Below, piece after piece: positions 1 to 12,646 of a stretch of DNA of 64,000 bases (position 1 is the stretch's first letter; every line of letters begins with the position of its first letter). The notes beneath the pieces are model-generated. The model had not been told where the DNA came from. It saw nothing but the letters and a program-made list of their open reading frames with translations, and searched no databases. Location: assembly GCF_026210795.1 (NCBI RefSeq), contig NC_089449.1, positions 2,542,001 to 2,606,000 of the forward strand, written 5' to 3'. The position numbers were made by a program, and so were the translations under genes. This DNA is from Rhizophagus irregularis. Its lineage: Eukaryota > Glomeromycota > Glomeromycetes > Glomerales > Glomeraceae.

Positions 1-639
1 GCTGCAATAATACACTTAATTTATAAATATATATATAATCATTCTATTGAAGAATTTTTACTAGATTTTTTAATATTGGAAAAAATCAAAGAAGTTAAGC
101 AACATTGTCATTTCCATCCTCTCAAATTCCCGGAAATAATAAAACAATTCAAATCAATATTTATTATATTAGATTTTTTTATAATCTTTTTAATTCTTAT
201 TATAATAATTATACCAGACTTAATAATATCAACTACAATTTTAGTAATTTTTTATTCTCTAATGCTATCTTATGATCTATCATTAAAATTATTAATAAAT
301 AATTATAAGTTTTCTTCATCCTACATAAAATTTTGGTATCTTTTATTATTAATATTTGTTCCATTTAGTTATATAACTTTATTTATTATATTACTTATTG
401 TTTATAATTTATATGGAATTTGTTGGTATTTTAAGGTAATAGCTAGAATATTTAGTAAAGCAATTGAAATATATTATAAAAATGACAACAATGGATTTTA
501 TGATGTTATAGACTTTTTTTGGGCAATTATTATTGAACCATTCCTAAGTAATGGTAATGAAGTGTATATTTATGTATGTTTTAGAATTAATTTAAATTAT
601 AGCCAAGATATGTTAAATGTATTTTACAAATTATGTTAA
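1..639 (+). CDS. C-terminal part of a multi-pass membrane protein (5' end outside window)
   Basis: The frame is open from base 1 to a TAA at 637-639, so the true start lies to the left of the window. The visible 212 residues have an N-terminal polar stretch, then hydrophobic isoleucine/leucine-rich segments at roughly 50-75, 80-95 and 115-145 that look like transmembrane helices, and a short polar tail. I recognise no catalytic motif and cannot name the family. The first in-frame ATG is not clear, and translation may begin well upstream or in an upstream exon. Length and helix spacing fit a small integral membrane protein. The extreme Ile/Phe content partly reflects the AT-rich base composition, so some helix predictions may be inflated. 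No homologue is seen elsewhere in the window. Confidence 0.5.
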   Translation, partial: AAIIHLIYKYIYNHSIEEFLLDFLILEKIKEVKQHCHFHPLKFPEIIKQFKSIFIILDFFIIFLILIIIIIPDLIISTTILVIFYSLMLSYDLSLKLLINNYKFSSSYIKFWYLLLLIFVPFSYITLFIILLIVYNLYGICWYFKVIARIFSKAIEIYYKNDNNGFYDVIDFFWAIIIEPFLSNGNEVYIYVCFRINLNYSQDMLNVFYKLC

Positions 640-653
640 ATAAATATTTCTCA

Positions 654-685
654 AAAAATAAAATAAAATAAAATAAAATAAAATA
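654..685. repeat. (AAAAT)n microsatellite
   Basis: About six uninterrupted AAAAT pentamers lie just downstream of the membrane-protein stop codon. This is a simple sequence repeat in the 3' flank. Confidence 0.8.
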
Positions 686-801
686 TATAACAGTTTATTT
701 TTTTAATAAAAATTAAAAATATTTTAACTTAAAAAAAAAATATAAACATATAAAAGTACTTGAATACATAATATTAAAAACCTCTGTTAAAAATTGTGTA
801 T

Positions 802-1977
802 CTAACCATATCTATAAGCAAATTTATTTTTAAAATTTTTTCCTCTCACTTTCATGTTATATTTATTAAGCTTATTATTTCGTTTCTTTTTATTTTTATT
901 CTTTTTAGTTTTAATAAAATTATTTATTTTTTGTTCATTAGAATTTTCAAGGTAATTATTTGCTGAATTTACATCAAAAGTTGATTGATATGATTCATTT
1001 TCAAGTCTTTTAATATGAAGTTGAATTAAATGAGGTACATCATTATTGTTAACTTTTTCAACTTTTTCAATTTTTTCAACTTCTTTAACTTCTTTAGTCG
1101 CACTTTGCACAAAAAATCTGGACAGAGGTGGAGAAGGTGGAGGTGGAGCTGATAGAGAACGTCGTGAATAAAATGAATATAAAAAACTAAAATCATCTTC
1201 TATGGTATCACAGTATGTATGTGGAGATAAAAAATGATATTTCGTTTTTTCTTTTTCTTCGGATTTGCGTAATTCACGTCGTCTAATGTAATTAATTATA
1301 GAATCAAATACTTGCTTTTTACCATCCAACCAAATTTTTTTCTCCTTTCTCAATAAACCATAGTATTGAGAATATGCAAGATCTACTTGTTCTTTCCAAT
1401 AATATTTTTTACAAAAGAAATATCCAGTATGAGTGCATGGCATAATATTAACAAATTCTAACGGACATTTAATTTTGATAATCAAATCAAACCGACTAAT
1501 TTATTATAAATTTTAATTTTTATAAGAGTTATTAGTTTAAAAAGCTTATAAAATTATGGATTTAAATATTATTATTTAAAAGAAATAAAAAATATACCTT
1601 ATGGCGTTTTTGTAAAAACACTTTTTACAACACCTAATTGTAAATTCCCAATAAATTTTGCATTCTTTAGTTTGTTTACAAATTTGACAACCTCGTTCCG
1701 CCATTAATAATACTGCATATTTTTCTTCACTCATGCCTTCTGGTGGAGGCATATCTTCTTTTGGCATAAATTCTAAACGAGATTTCTTCCATATTTGTTG
1801 AGTAGCAAAAGAATTTGGAGCACATAAATATCCGCGAAATTTACGACACACTTGAGAAAATGTGAATAAATCAACTGGTGGTAAATAAGAGCAAATTTCA
1901 ATAAAGAGTTCAAGTGGAATAATTGTAATTGGTGAGTGTACTGCGGGAATATCCTGCATTGTGTTGGTCAAACTCAT
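802..1977 (-). CDS. F-box protein with Cys-pair zinc motif, copy 1 (two exons)
   Basis: Likely substrate adaptor of an SCF-type ubiquitin ligase. Exon 1 is 1598-1977 and exon 2 is 802-1495, with a 102-nt GT-AG intron. The spliced frame is open and gives about 357 aa. The N-terminal F-box reads PLELFIEICSYLPPVDLF, followed by VCRKFRGYL. Next comes a putative zinc site, CQICK then CCKKC. Exon 2 carries a conserved YYWKEQ block and a KK(K)xIWLxxKKQxFDSI helix, then a low-complexity proline/serine stretch and a lysine/asparagine-rich basic tail. In-frame ATGs lie at 2004, 1998, 1977 and 1962. A TATA-like TTTATATAAA abuts the first, so 1977 is my choice, with 1962 possible. The same two-exon plan recurs at 46.8-47.9 and 49.4-50.3 kb. 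Pairing with Skp1 is inferred from the family; substrates are unknown. Confidence 0.8.
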
Positions 1978-2269
1978 TCTAGACTCTAGAGTCTTCATTC
2001 CCACTTTATATAAATACTTTGAATGAGATCTTCAATGCATGATTACGTTTCAGGATATAAATAATTTGCATATTACACAACAACGGATAAACAAAAAGAT
2101 ACAATATGATTGAATTTACAATGTTTTTAGTGTAATGTTTAAAAAATAAAACCATATTTGTAAGAAAATTAAAAAAATTTCACTATATTAAATTACTAAT
2201 TAATCCCTTTTCTTATTCCTGATAAAAAATTAGTCTCACTCTTGTAGTACTTAAAAATAAATAGACGCA

Positions 2270-2356
2270 TAGTCCCGAAAATAAGCAACCTTTTTTTGCA
2301 TATAATATCAGTAATGTACTGTAGGACTGTAGGCGGGGTGCTTATTTTCTGGACTA
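2270..2356. repeat. 87-bp inverted-repeat mini-element
   Basis: The left arm TAGTCCCGAAAATAAGCA matches the complement of the right arm TGCTTATTTTCTGGACTA with one mismatch. The outer TA could be a target duplication, making this a very small MITE-like hairpin. It lies in the non-coding gap between two F-box copies. Confidence 0.6.
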
Positions 2357-2589
2357 GGCTTTAATTCATTTCAATTAACAAGTTTATTTAGGCTTAATTG
2401 TTTGTTTAACGTACCCATCCCTCTCTATTTTTAAAAAATCTAAATTTGATAAAACAATATATGTTTAAATGCTCCCTCTAAATTTATTAAAAAGATTTTA
2501 AAATTGATGATTACACTTTATTTGCTCTATTTATACCCTATTAGTATATTACAGTTTTTTTTGTAACGACATATTACTCAATATCTAAT

Positions 2590-2830
2590 TTCTAATTCCT
2601 AAAAAATTATACATTCTTTAACTCGTTTAAATTTACAATCTCATTTTAATATTGATAATTCAACATATTTTTTTCGTTCATTCATTCCAGTAGACATGTT
2701 ATAATTTCCTTTCACGCATATTTACTAAGTTGTCAAAAAATTTGGGCAAATAAATAAATATTCATAGAAATCAGCTGGGTTATAAAGGAGCATATTTAAT
2801 AAAAAGTTTAGAAGAAAGCGAATATACTGC
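2590..2830 (-). pseudogene. Heavily decayed F-box gene remnant
   Basis: The order of recognisable pieces matches the minus-strand F-box exon: an ATACATTCTTTAACTCGTTTA-like piece, a TAATTCAACATATTTTT piece, and a final piece resembling the region that encodes the F-box. All are riddled with substitutions and indels, with no reading frame left. The rest of 2005-3060 shows only AT-rich sequence apart from the hairpin at 2270-2356. Confidence 0.45.
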
Positions 2831-3069
2831 AAGAATGTTTTATTTAAAGGTCCCTTGTTATTTAACACGAAATTATCATTATTTTGTAACAATGAAGTAT
2901 TAGAGACAGTTAATACAATTAAATTCCTATTTATTTATAATAATATATATATGGCGACACGATATCCAATTACATTCACGCAATTTATTATACTGCATTG
3001 AATATTAATCTTAAATAAATTTATGATTATTATGCGTTTAAATATCTAACTTAAACATTTTAGTCTTAA

Positions 3070-4260
3070 ACATTTTAGTCCTAACCATATTTATGAGAAA
3101 ACTTATTTTTATAATTCTTTCCTTCCACTTTCATGTTATATTTATTAAGTTGATCTTTTACCCTTTTAGTTTTTAACAAAATTATCTCTTTTTTGTTCAT
3201 TAGAATTAAGATAATCATTTGATGAATTTAGCCTTGTCTTCGCATTAAAAGTAAATTTAAATGATTTATTTTCAAGTCTTTTAATATGAAGTTGAATTAA
3301 TTGAGGTATATCATTATTGTTAACTTTTTCAACTTTTTCAATTTTTTCAACTTCTTTAACTTCTTTTGTCGCACTTTGTACAAAAAATCTTGATAGAGAT
3401 GGAGAAGGTGGAGAAGGTGGAGGCGATGGAGGCGATGGAGGCCGTAAATAATACGGATTTGAATAAATAAAATCATCCTCTATGATATCACAGTATGCAT
3501 GTAGAGATAAAAGAAAATGTCCTACTTTTTCCTTTTCTCTGAATTTACGTAATTCACGTAGTAACCTAATATACTAATTCATTATAGAATCAAATATTTG
3601 CTTTTTCTGCTTATTCAACCAAATTTTTTTCTCTTTTTTTGATAAACCATAATATTGAGAATATGCAAGATCTATTTACTCTTTCCAATAATATTTTTTA
3701 CAATAGTAATAACCAGTATGTGTACATGGCATAATATTAACAAATTCTAATGAACATTTAGTTTTGGTAATTAAGTTAATCCGACTAAATTATTATAATT
3801 TTTTTTATTTTTATAAAAAAGTTCGTTAGAATGAAAATTTATAAATTATGAATTATTATTTAAAGGTGTGAAAATATACCTAACGGTTTTTTCGTAAAAA
3901 CATATTACACAACATTTACTAACTTCAGATTCCTAATAAATTTTGCATTCTCTAATTTATTTACAAATTTGACAACCTCGTTCCGTTATTAATAATTCAG
4001 CATATTTTTCTTCACTCACTCATGCCTTCCGGCGGAGGCATATCTTCTTTTGGCATAAATTTTAAACGAGATTCCTTCCACATTTGTTGAGTAGCAAAAG
4101 AATTTGGGGCACATAAATATCCACGAAATTTAGAGAAAGTGTGAATAAATCACCTGGTGGTAAAAAAGAACAGATTTCAATAAAGATTTCGGGAGAAAAA
4201 TTCATAATTGGTGAATGTACTGCAGGAATTTTTGTCAAACTAATTTAAGTCTTTTCGAAT
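3070..4260 (-). pseudogene. F-box gene copy, pseudogenised
   Basis: This is a near-full-length relative of the gene at 802-1977. Its C-terminal exon matches 3070-3790 and its F-box exon matches about 3890-4240. The same intron boundary (CTAATTTATTATAA on the plus strand) is still visible near 3786-3800. Several indels and stops break both exons: an extra CTCA near 4015 duplicates part of the codons before the SEEKYA block, the stretch encoding VCRKFRGYL has lost bases near 4130, and a stop falls in the YYWKEQ block near 3675. It extends the tandem F-box family but should not make a full protein. Confidence 0.7.
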
Positions 4261-4439
4261 GCATGATTACGTTTAAATTACGTATTTATTGATCAGGATA
4301 TTTAAATATACTGAATATCAAATTTTTAATTTTAAATTAGGAAAATTTACACTATATATAGTATAAATAAATAAAGGTTGATGTATGTTAAGATTAGGTG
4401 TGAATTTAATCTTTATATTATAATTTTAAGCAGTTTATA

Positions 4440-5010
4440 ATTTAGTATGTCATATTAATTTTTTTTATAGTATGTTAAGAAAAGATATTTTAAATGATTT
4501 TTATTTTTTATATAACATATAAAAATAAAACCATTTGAATGGATTTTAAGGTACTATAAAAATTGGCAATGTGATGTAGCTTTAAACAAAATTATATATT
4601 AAAATTTTTCTTGCTTTTCGTTAGCTTTTACAAATTACACAAAAAAAATCATTAGTCAAGCAATTGCTAAAATTTTATATTCAGTTGAAAATTTACCAGA
4701 GGTTGAAAAATTTTTTAATGATAAAAATAATGGATTTGAAATGAAGAACAAAATCTTTGATTTATAGAAACAATCATTTATCGTTATGAATAAATAATTA
4801 TATTGATAATTTATCTGAACAAAATTCTTCTATGATGATATGTCCAATAAGTAATGATCTTGAATTTTCTTTTTCATATTATTTTCAAATTAATTATTAT
4901 GAAAAGTATTATTATGAAGAATTGGATATATTAAAACAAAACATCAATAATAATAATGAATTATATAAAGAATTGGTTGAAAATCATATTGGGATTATTT
5001 GGTGACCATA
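4440..5010 (+). other. Possible decayed coding sequence, otherwise AT-rich spacer
   Basis: Several short plus-strand frames have protein-like composition, for example one reading SQAIAKILYSVENLPEVEKF near 4660 and another near 4830-4990 rich in Tyr, Glu and Asn. None exceeds 60 codons, and stops and shifts separate them. I cannot name a parent family. The flanks 4261-4439 and 5011-5460 show only AT-rich, homopolymer-containing sequence. Confidence 0.25.
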
Positions 5011-5460
5011 TTTTTAACAAAAAGTTTTTTTTTTTTTAATAAATATCTCATTATGTTAAAACCGCCTCATTATTCATGATTTTTTAATAATGCATACTTA
5101 CTGTATATCTTGTATATCTGGAATATTTAATAATACATTTTCTAATTGTTTATTTTGTTTTCATTTTTTTATACAATTTGATAACTGTCACAAATCGGAA
5201 TCCTGATATCATTACATCATTATAGATTTTTTTTTTTTTGTTAATATTTTGATTGACTTTATTAAACAAATTTGCATCCATTTTTAATCTTTTATTTAAA
5301 TAAAAAATAAATTTATTTGAACAATAAACATTCTTTTATTTTTTATTAAACTAAATAAAATATCTATTACAAATGATACTTTTTTTTTATAATTACAAAT
5401 AAAATTTGTTTAAAGTTTTTATGAAATCAATAAATACAAAGTCATTATAGAAATTTATAT

Positions 5461-8400
5461 TTAAATTTTAATTATATAATCATCCAAATCCTTAGAATTA
5501 ATTTGATATAAAATTTCAGTAAGCAAGCGGCTTGTATAACATGCTTGTGGATGAGTTTGAGTTTGTAAAACAGAAATATTATCTTGTTCTTCTGTCAAAT
5601 CTCTATTTGCTTTTATAAATTCATGCATATCATTTTTTAATTGATTATCAATATTAGGAACTACATATCTTTGTTTATCTTCACCATTTAATTGATAATA
5701 TTCATTAATACATCTAAGCCATTCAGATATAGTATTTTCAATAATTATTATATTTGGTCTTTTGGAAGGATCTGAATCCCAGCACTTTTTCATCAAATTT
5801 ATATAACATTTTGGAGTATTTTTCATAATTTCAGGGCGATCTCCTTCACAAATACTTAAAGTAAGTTGAATATCATGTGCTCTATTATTAAATGGAGGAA
5901 TACCTGATGTAAATTCCCACATCATCATTGAAAAGCTATAAATATCACTTGCTGGAATATAGGGTTTTTTCCTCAATATTTCAGGCGCCATATAGGGTAA
6001 AACTCCATAAACTTCATCAATTTTATCATCAGAATTTTGTATAGGTTTGCATAATCCTAAATCAATAATATATATTTCACTATAATCATCTGATATTAAG
6101 ATATTACCATCATGAAAATCACGATGAGTCAGTTCTGATTCATGTATTACTTTAAGTCCTAAAATAATTTTTTTCAATAATTGCAATTTAGTTTGCCATT
6201 TAAATTTAACTATATTAGTTAAACATTTTTTCAAACTTCCTTTTTTTGCATAACTCATTATTATCACATAATTTAAATTATTTGGATCTTGGGAAATTCC
6301 AAAAAATTGAATAAATTTTGAAAATGATTTTTTCTGACAATTATAATGATGTTTCCACTATATACAATAAATATTTAAAATTATTAATTCATAAGATAAA
6401 ATAAAATATACAATTAGTACCTAATAAATAAAATACTTACCTCATCTAAAAATTTATCACTTAAACTTGATGAATTATTAAGATTTTTAAGAATAACCTC
6501 ATATTCAGTCCATCTATTCCATTGTTGCTCATCAAAGTTCCAACTATCAATAGGTCCATCTAACCAGATAGCCCTATAAATATCACTAAATCCTCCTTTA
6601 TCATAATAATTAATATTATTCAATTTATTATAAGGTATCCATTCTAAAACTTCATAATTACTTTTAGCATTTAGTTGTGCTTCTTGAATAAATTTATCAA
6701 TAAATTTATTTTTACTAGTCCATTTTGAAAAATCTTGCTGAAATTGTTTAATACTACATTGTTGGCACCATTTGTAATCAATATATGGTTGATTGCATTC
6801 CTTACACAAGTTGTTAATTTTAAAATTATCAGAAGTTATTTTGTGCCAATAAAAGGCTTTTTCCAAATTCTTCTCTGTCCCTTCACCATTTTCATAACAT
6901 AAGGCAAGATTGTGCATTGACTCTTTATGACCCTTCTCTGCTGCTTTCTGAAACCAGTGAAAGGCCATTCCCAAGTCCTTCTCTGTCCCTTCACCATTGT
7001 AGTAATGTAAGGCAAGATTGTTCATTGACTCTTCATAATCCTTCTCTGCTGCTTTCTGAAACCAGTGAAAGGCCATTCCCAAGTCCTTCTCTATCCCTTC
7101 ACCATTGTTGTAACATAAGGCAAGATTGTTCATTGACTCTTCATAATCCTTCTCTGCTGCTTTCTGAAACCAGTGAAAGGCCATTCTAAAGTCCTTCTCT
7201 GTCCCTTCACCATTGTAGTAATGTAAGGCAAGACTGTTCATTGACCCTTCCAGACCCTTATCTGCCGCTTTCTGATACCAGTAAAAGGCCATTTTCAAGT
7301 CCTTCTCTATCCCTTCACTATTGTCATAACATAAGGCAAGATTGTGCATTGACCTTTCATAACCCTTCTCTGCTGCTTTCTGATACCAGTGAAAGGCCAT
7401 TTTCAAGTCCTTCTCTATCCCTTCACTATTGTCATAACATAAGGCAAGATTGTGCATTGACCATTCATCACCCTTCTCTGCTGCTTTCTGAAACCAGTAA
7501 AAGGCCATTTTCAAGTCCTTCTCTGTTCCTTCATGATTGTTGTAATATAAGGCAAGGTTGTTCATTGACCATTTATTACCCTTTTCTGCTGCTTTCTGAA
7601 ACCAGTAAAAGGCCATTTCCAAGTTCTTCTCTGTCCCTTCACCATTTTTGAAACATAAGGCAAGATTGTTCATTGACTCTTCATGACCCTTCTTTGCTGC
7701 TTTCTGAAACCAGTAAAAGGCCATTCCCAAGTTCTTCTCTATTTCTTCACTATTGTTATAATGTAAGGCAAGATTGTGCATTGATTCCTTATCACCCTTT
7801 TCTGCCGCTTTCTGAAACCAGTAAAATGCTATTTTCAAGTCCTTCTCTGTTCCTTCACCATTGTCGTAACATAAGGCAAGATTGTTCATTGACCCTTCAT
7901 AACCCTCCTCTACTGCTTTTTGAAACCAGTGAAAGGCCATTTCCAAGTTCTTCTCTATTCCTTCACCATTTTTGTAACATAAGGCAAGATTGTTCATTGA
8001 CCCTTTATGACCCTTCTTTGCTGCTTTCTGAAACCAGTAAAAGGCCATTCCTAAGTTTTTCTCTATTTCTTCACCATTTTCATAACATAAGGCAAGATTG
8101 TGCATTGACTCTTTATGACCCTCCTCTGCCGCTTTCTGATACCAGTGAAAGGCCATTCTCAAGTCCTTCTCTGTCCCTTCACCATTTTTGTAACATAAGG
8201 CAAGACTGTTCATTGACCATTCATCACCCTCCTCTGCCGCTTTCTGATACCAGTGAAAGGCCATTCCCAAGTCCTTCTCTGTCCCTTCACCATTTTTGTA
8301 ACATAAGGCAAGATTGTGCATTGACCATTTATGACCCTTCTCTACCACTTTTTGAAACCAGTAAAAGGCCATTCCCAAGTCCTTCTCTATCCCTTCACCA

Positions 8401-11400
8401 TTGTTATAACATAAGGCAAGACCATGCATTGACCTTTTATGACCCTTCTCTGCCGCTTTCTGATACCAGTGAAAGGCCATTTCCAAGTCCTTCTCTGTCC
8501 CTTCACCATTTTTGTAACATAAGGCAAGATTGTGCATTGACCTTTCATAACCCTTCTCTGCCACTTTCTGAAACCAGTAAAAGGCATTTCCAAGTTCTTC
8601 TCTGTCCCTTCACCATTTTTGTAACATAAGGCAAGATTGTGCATTGACAATTCATCACCCTTCTCTGCTGCTTTCTGAAACCAGTAAAAGGCCATTTTCA
8701 AGTCTTTTTCTATCTCTTCATGATTGTTGTAATATAAGGCAAGATTGTTCATTGACCATTTATTACCCTTTTCTGCTGCTTTCTGAAACCAGTAAAAGGC
8801 CATTTCCAAGTTCTTCTCTGTCCCTTCACCATTTTTGTAACATAAGGCAAGATTGTTCATTGACTCTTCATGACCCTTCTTTGCTGCTTTCTGAAACCAG
8901 TAAAAGGCCATTCCCAAGTTCTTCTCTATTTCTTCACTATTGTTATAATGTAAGGCAAGATTGTGCATTGATTCTTTATCACCCTTTTCTGCCGCTTTCT
9001 GAAACCAGTGAAAGGCTATTTTCAAGTCCTTCTCTGTTCCTTCACCATTGTCGTAACATAAGGCAAGATTGTTCATTGACTCTTCATAACCCTCCTCTAC
9101 TGCTTTTTGAAACCAGTAAAAGGCCATTTCCAAGTTCTTCTCTATCCCTTCACCATTTTTGTAACATAAGGCAAGATTGTTCATTGACCCTTTATGACCC
9201 TTCTTTGCTGCTTTCTGAAACCAGTAAAAGGCCATTCCCAAGTTCTTCTCTATTTCTTCACTATTGTTATAATGTAAGGCAAGATTGTGCATTGATTCCT
9301 TATCACCCTTTTCTGCCGCTTTCTGAAACCAGTGAAAGGCCATTCCCAAGTTCTTCTCTGTCCCTTCACCATTTTTGTAACATAAGGCAAGATTGTGCAT
9401 TGACCATTCATGACCCTCTTCTACCGCTTTCTGAAACCAGTAAAAGGCCATTTCCAAGTCCTTCTCTATCCCTTCACCATTTTTGTAACATAAGGCAAGA
9501 TTGTGCATTGACCTTTCATAACCCTTCTCTGCCACTTTCTGAAACCAGTGAAAGGCCATTTCCAAGTCCTTCTCTGTCCCTTCACCATTTTTGTAACGTA
9601 AGGCAAGACTATGCATTGACCTTTCATAACCCTTCTCTGCCACTTTCTGATACCAGTGAAAGGCCATTCCCAAGTCCTTTTCTGTCCCTTCACCATTTTC
9701 ATAACATAAGGCAAGACTGTTCATTGACCATTCATCACCCTCCTCTGCCGCTTTCTGACACCAGTGAAAGGCCATTCCCAAGTTCTTCTCTGTCCCTTCA
9801 CCATTTTTGTAACATAAGGCAAGATTGTGCATTGACCATTCATGACCCTCTTCTACCGCTTTTTGAAACCAGTAAAAGGCCATTTCCAAGTCCTTCTCTA
9901 TCCCTTCACCATTGTTATAACATAAGGCAAGATTATGCATTGACCTTTTATGACCCTTCTCTGCCGCTTTCTGATACCAGTGAAAGGCCATTCCCAAGTC
10001 CTTTTCTGTCCCTTCACCATTTTTGTAACATAAGGCAAGATTGTGCATTGACCTTTCATAACCCTTCTCTGCCGCTTTCTGAAACCAGTGAAAGGCCATT
10101 TCCAAGTCCTTCTCTGTCTCTTCACCATTTTCGTAATGTAAGGCAAGATTATGCATTGACCTTTCATGACCCTTCTCTGCCGCTTTCTGATACCAGTGAA
10201 AGGCCATTTCCAAGTCCTTCTCTGTCCCTTCACCATTTTTGTAACATAAGGCAAGATTGTGCATTGACCATTCATAACTCTTCTCTGCCACTTTCTGATA
10301 CCAGTGAAAGGCCATTCCCAAGTCCTTCTCTATCCCTTCACCATTTTTGTAACATAAGGCAAGATTGTGCATTGACCTTTCATAACCCTTCTCTGCCACT
10401 TTCTGAAACCAGTGAAAGGCCATTTCCAAGTCCTTCTCTGTCCCTTCACCATTTTTGTAACGTAAGGCAAGACTATGCATTGACCTTTCATAACCCTTCT
10501 CTGCCACTTTCTGATACCAGTGAAAGGCCATTTTCAAGTCCTTCTCTGTCCCTTCACCATTTTTGTAACGTAAGGCAAGATTGTGCATTGACCTTTCATA
10601 ACCCTTCTCTGCCGCTTTCTGAAACCAGTGAAAGGCCATTTTCAAATCCTTCTCTGTCCCTTCACCATTTTTGTAACGTAAGGCAAGATTGTGCATTGAC
10701 CTTTCATAACCCTTCTCTGCCGCTTTCTGATACCAGTGAAAGGCCATTCCCAAGTCCTTCTCTGTCCCTTCACCATTTTCATAAAATAAGGCAAGACTGT
10801 TCATTGACCATTCATAACCCTCCTCTGCTGCTTTCTGATACCAATAAAAGGCCATTTTCAAATCCTTCTCTATCCCTTCACCATTTTTGTAACGTAAGGC
10901 AAGATTGTGCATTGACCTTTCATGACCCTTCTTTGCCGCTTTCTGATACCAGTGAAAGGCCATTTCCAAGTCCTTCTCTGTCCCTTCACCATTTTTGTAA
11001 CATAAGGCAAGATTGTGCATTGACCATTCATAACCCTCCTCTGCCGCTTTCTGATACCAGTAAAAGGCCATTCCCAAGTCCTTCTCTGTCCCTTCACCAT
11101 TTTCATAACATAAGGCAAGACTGTTCATTGACCATTCATCACCCTCCTCTGCCGCTTTCTGATACCAGTGAAAGGCCATTCCCAAGTCCTTCTCTGTCCC
11201 TTCACCATTTTCATAACATGAGGCAAGACTGTTCATTGACCATTCATCACCCTCCTCTGCTGCTTTCTGATACCAGTAAAAGGCCATTCCCAAGTCCTTC
11301 TCTGTCCCTTCACCATTTTTGTAACATAAGGCAAGATTGTACATTGACCATTCATAACCCTCCTCTGCCGCTTTCTGATACCAGTGAAAGGCCATTCCCA

Positions 11401-12076
11401 AATCCTTCTCTGTCCCTTCACCATTTTCGTAATATAAGGCAAGATTGTGCATTGACCCTTCATAACCTTCCTCTGCCGCTTTCTGATACCAGTGAAAGGC
11501 CATTCCCAAGTCCTTCTCTGTCCCTTCACCATTTTCGTAGCATAAGGCAAGACTGTGCATTGACCCTTCATAACCCTCCTCTATTGCTTTCCGATACCAG
11601 TGAAAGGCCATTCCCAAGTCCTTCTCTGTCCCTTCACCATTTTCGTAACATAAGGCAAGACTATGCATTGACCTTTCATAACCCTTCTCTGCCACTTTCT
11701 GATACCAGTGAAAGGCCATTCCCAAGTCCTTCTCTATCCCTTCACCATTTTCGTAACATAAGGCAAGACTGTGCATTGACCCTTCATCACCCTTCTCTGC
11801 TGCTTTCCGATACCAGTGAAAGGCCATTCCCAAGTTCTTCTCTGTCCCTTCACCATTTTCGTAACATAAGGCAAGACTGTGCATTGACCCTTCATCACCC
11901 TTCTCTGCCGCTTTCTGATACCAGTGAAAGGCCATTCCCAAGTCCTTCTCTGTCCCTTCACCATTTTCGTAACATAAGGCAAGACTGTGCATTGACCTTT
12001 CATCACCCTTCTCTGCTAATTTTTCTAACCAATTAATGTTATCACTTGAATCTTTGATATTAGTGGAAGTTGACAT
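5461..12076 (-). CDS. Giant Sel1-repeat protein with C-terminal protein kinase domain (one frameshift)
   Basis: The ATG at 12076 (MSTSTNIKDSS) opens a frame of tandem 36-aa Sel1-like repeats, followed by a Cys-pair leader (CKECNQP, WCQQC), the block LEWIPYNKL, and a kinase domain. Kinase landmarks: glycine loop GGFSDIY, VILK lysine, HRDFHDGN catalytic loop, DLGL in place of DFG, and MAPE. Exon 1 is 6441-12076 and exon 2 is 5461-6357; the 83-nt GT-AG intron joins FLDE to WKHHYN. A single C is missing near 8584 (GGC where every other unit has GGCC). That shifts the frame, so the gene is either disrupted or carries a sequencing/assembly error. With that base present it would encode about 2,180 aa. 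Sel1 arrays are protein-interaction scaffolds, and the kinase is TKL-like, typical of expanded Rhizophagus signalling families. Substrate unknown. Confidence 0.85.
6830..12015 (-). repeat. 48-unit tandem array of 108-bp Sel1 repeats
   Basis: The unit start recurs every 108 bp from about 12008 down to 6933. That is 47 intervals after allowing for the one missing base near 8584, or 48 units with the last. Each encodes 36 aa of the form SMHNLALCYxNGEGTEKDLxMAFHWYQKAAEKGxE. Units at the N-terminal end (high coordinates) are the most alike. Those near the kinase (below about 9.3 kb) vary more and are GY/N-substituted. Multi-unit blocks recur, for example around 7.6-8.1 and 8.8-9.3 kb. This suggests expansion by unequal exchange. 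Confidence 0.92.
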
Positions 12077-12085
12077 TATTAACAA

Positions 12086-12646
12086 ATAATTTTATATGCC
12101 AACAATTTAAAAAATTTAAATTCCTAAATGGTGCATTCCAAAAAGGAAGGCCCTTTTTTTTAAATATTGTATATGCTATGTTTCACTGCACTGTTGTACA
12201 TTCACTGCATTTCACTGCATTGCAGTTCATTATAACAAAATCATGTCCATTGCAAATCAATTTTTTACGAATAACGGTTGTTTATATAAAGATTTTGGGA
12301 AAATTGGATGATGATTTATGTACAGTATAATCCGAATTGGCTGAAATTGCATAATAAAAATTTCTAACTATAAATATATTAGATTTTTTATGCATACTTA
12401 AACAAAGTAGGACTTTAATAAATATAACTTCAAATCTTTTGGTTTAGGTAATAATTTATACATATGGAAAGAATACTAATTTAAGCATAATTTAATTGCC
12501 TATCAATGAATAAGCTGATTCTCAGCCAGAGTGACGGAACTGAAAAAGAAAAAAAAATTTTTATTAATAACTTAATATTACTAATCCCCGACGCCAAAGG
12601 AAACCGAAGCTATTTAATGTAATACCGCAGCAGTAATCACTAGGTA
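12086..12646. other. Intergenic, no gene seen
   Basis: AT-rich spacer upstream of the Sel1-kinase gene. It contains short CACTGCA-type reiterations at 12184-12230 and a TATAAAA-like site at 12088-12098 on the minus strand, close to the Sel1-kinase start. I see no coding sequence or RNA gene. Confidence 0.4.

Noticed and set aside
9466-11571. Shorter minus-strand frames with repeated Trp/Arg-rich units (WPFTGIRKRQRR)
   Set aside because: They are the +1 reading of the same Sel1 repeats.
8644-12036. A 1,130-codon open frame on the plus strand, opposite the Sel1 repeats (also 6917-7189, 7241-7651 and 7673-8629)
   Set aside because: The Sel1 unit is 108 bp, a multiple of three, so any frame open in one unit stays open in all. 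The frame is antisense to a gene with clear Sel1 and kinase motifs and shows only a repeated Ser/Pro/Leu pattern.
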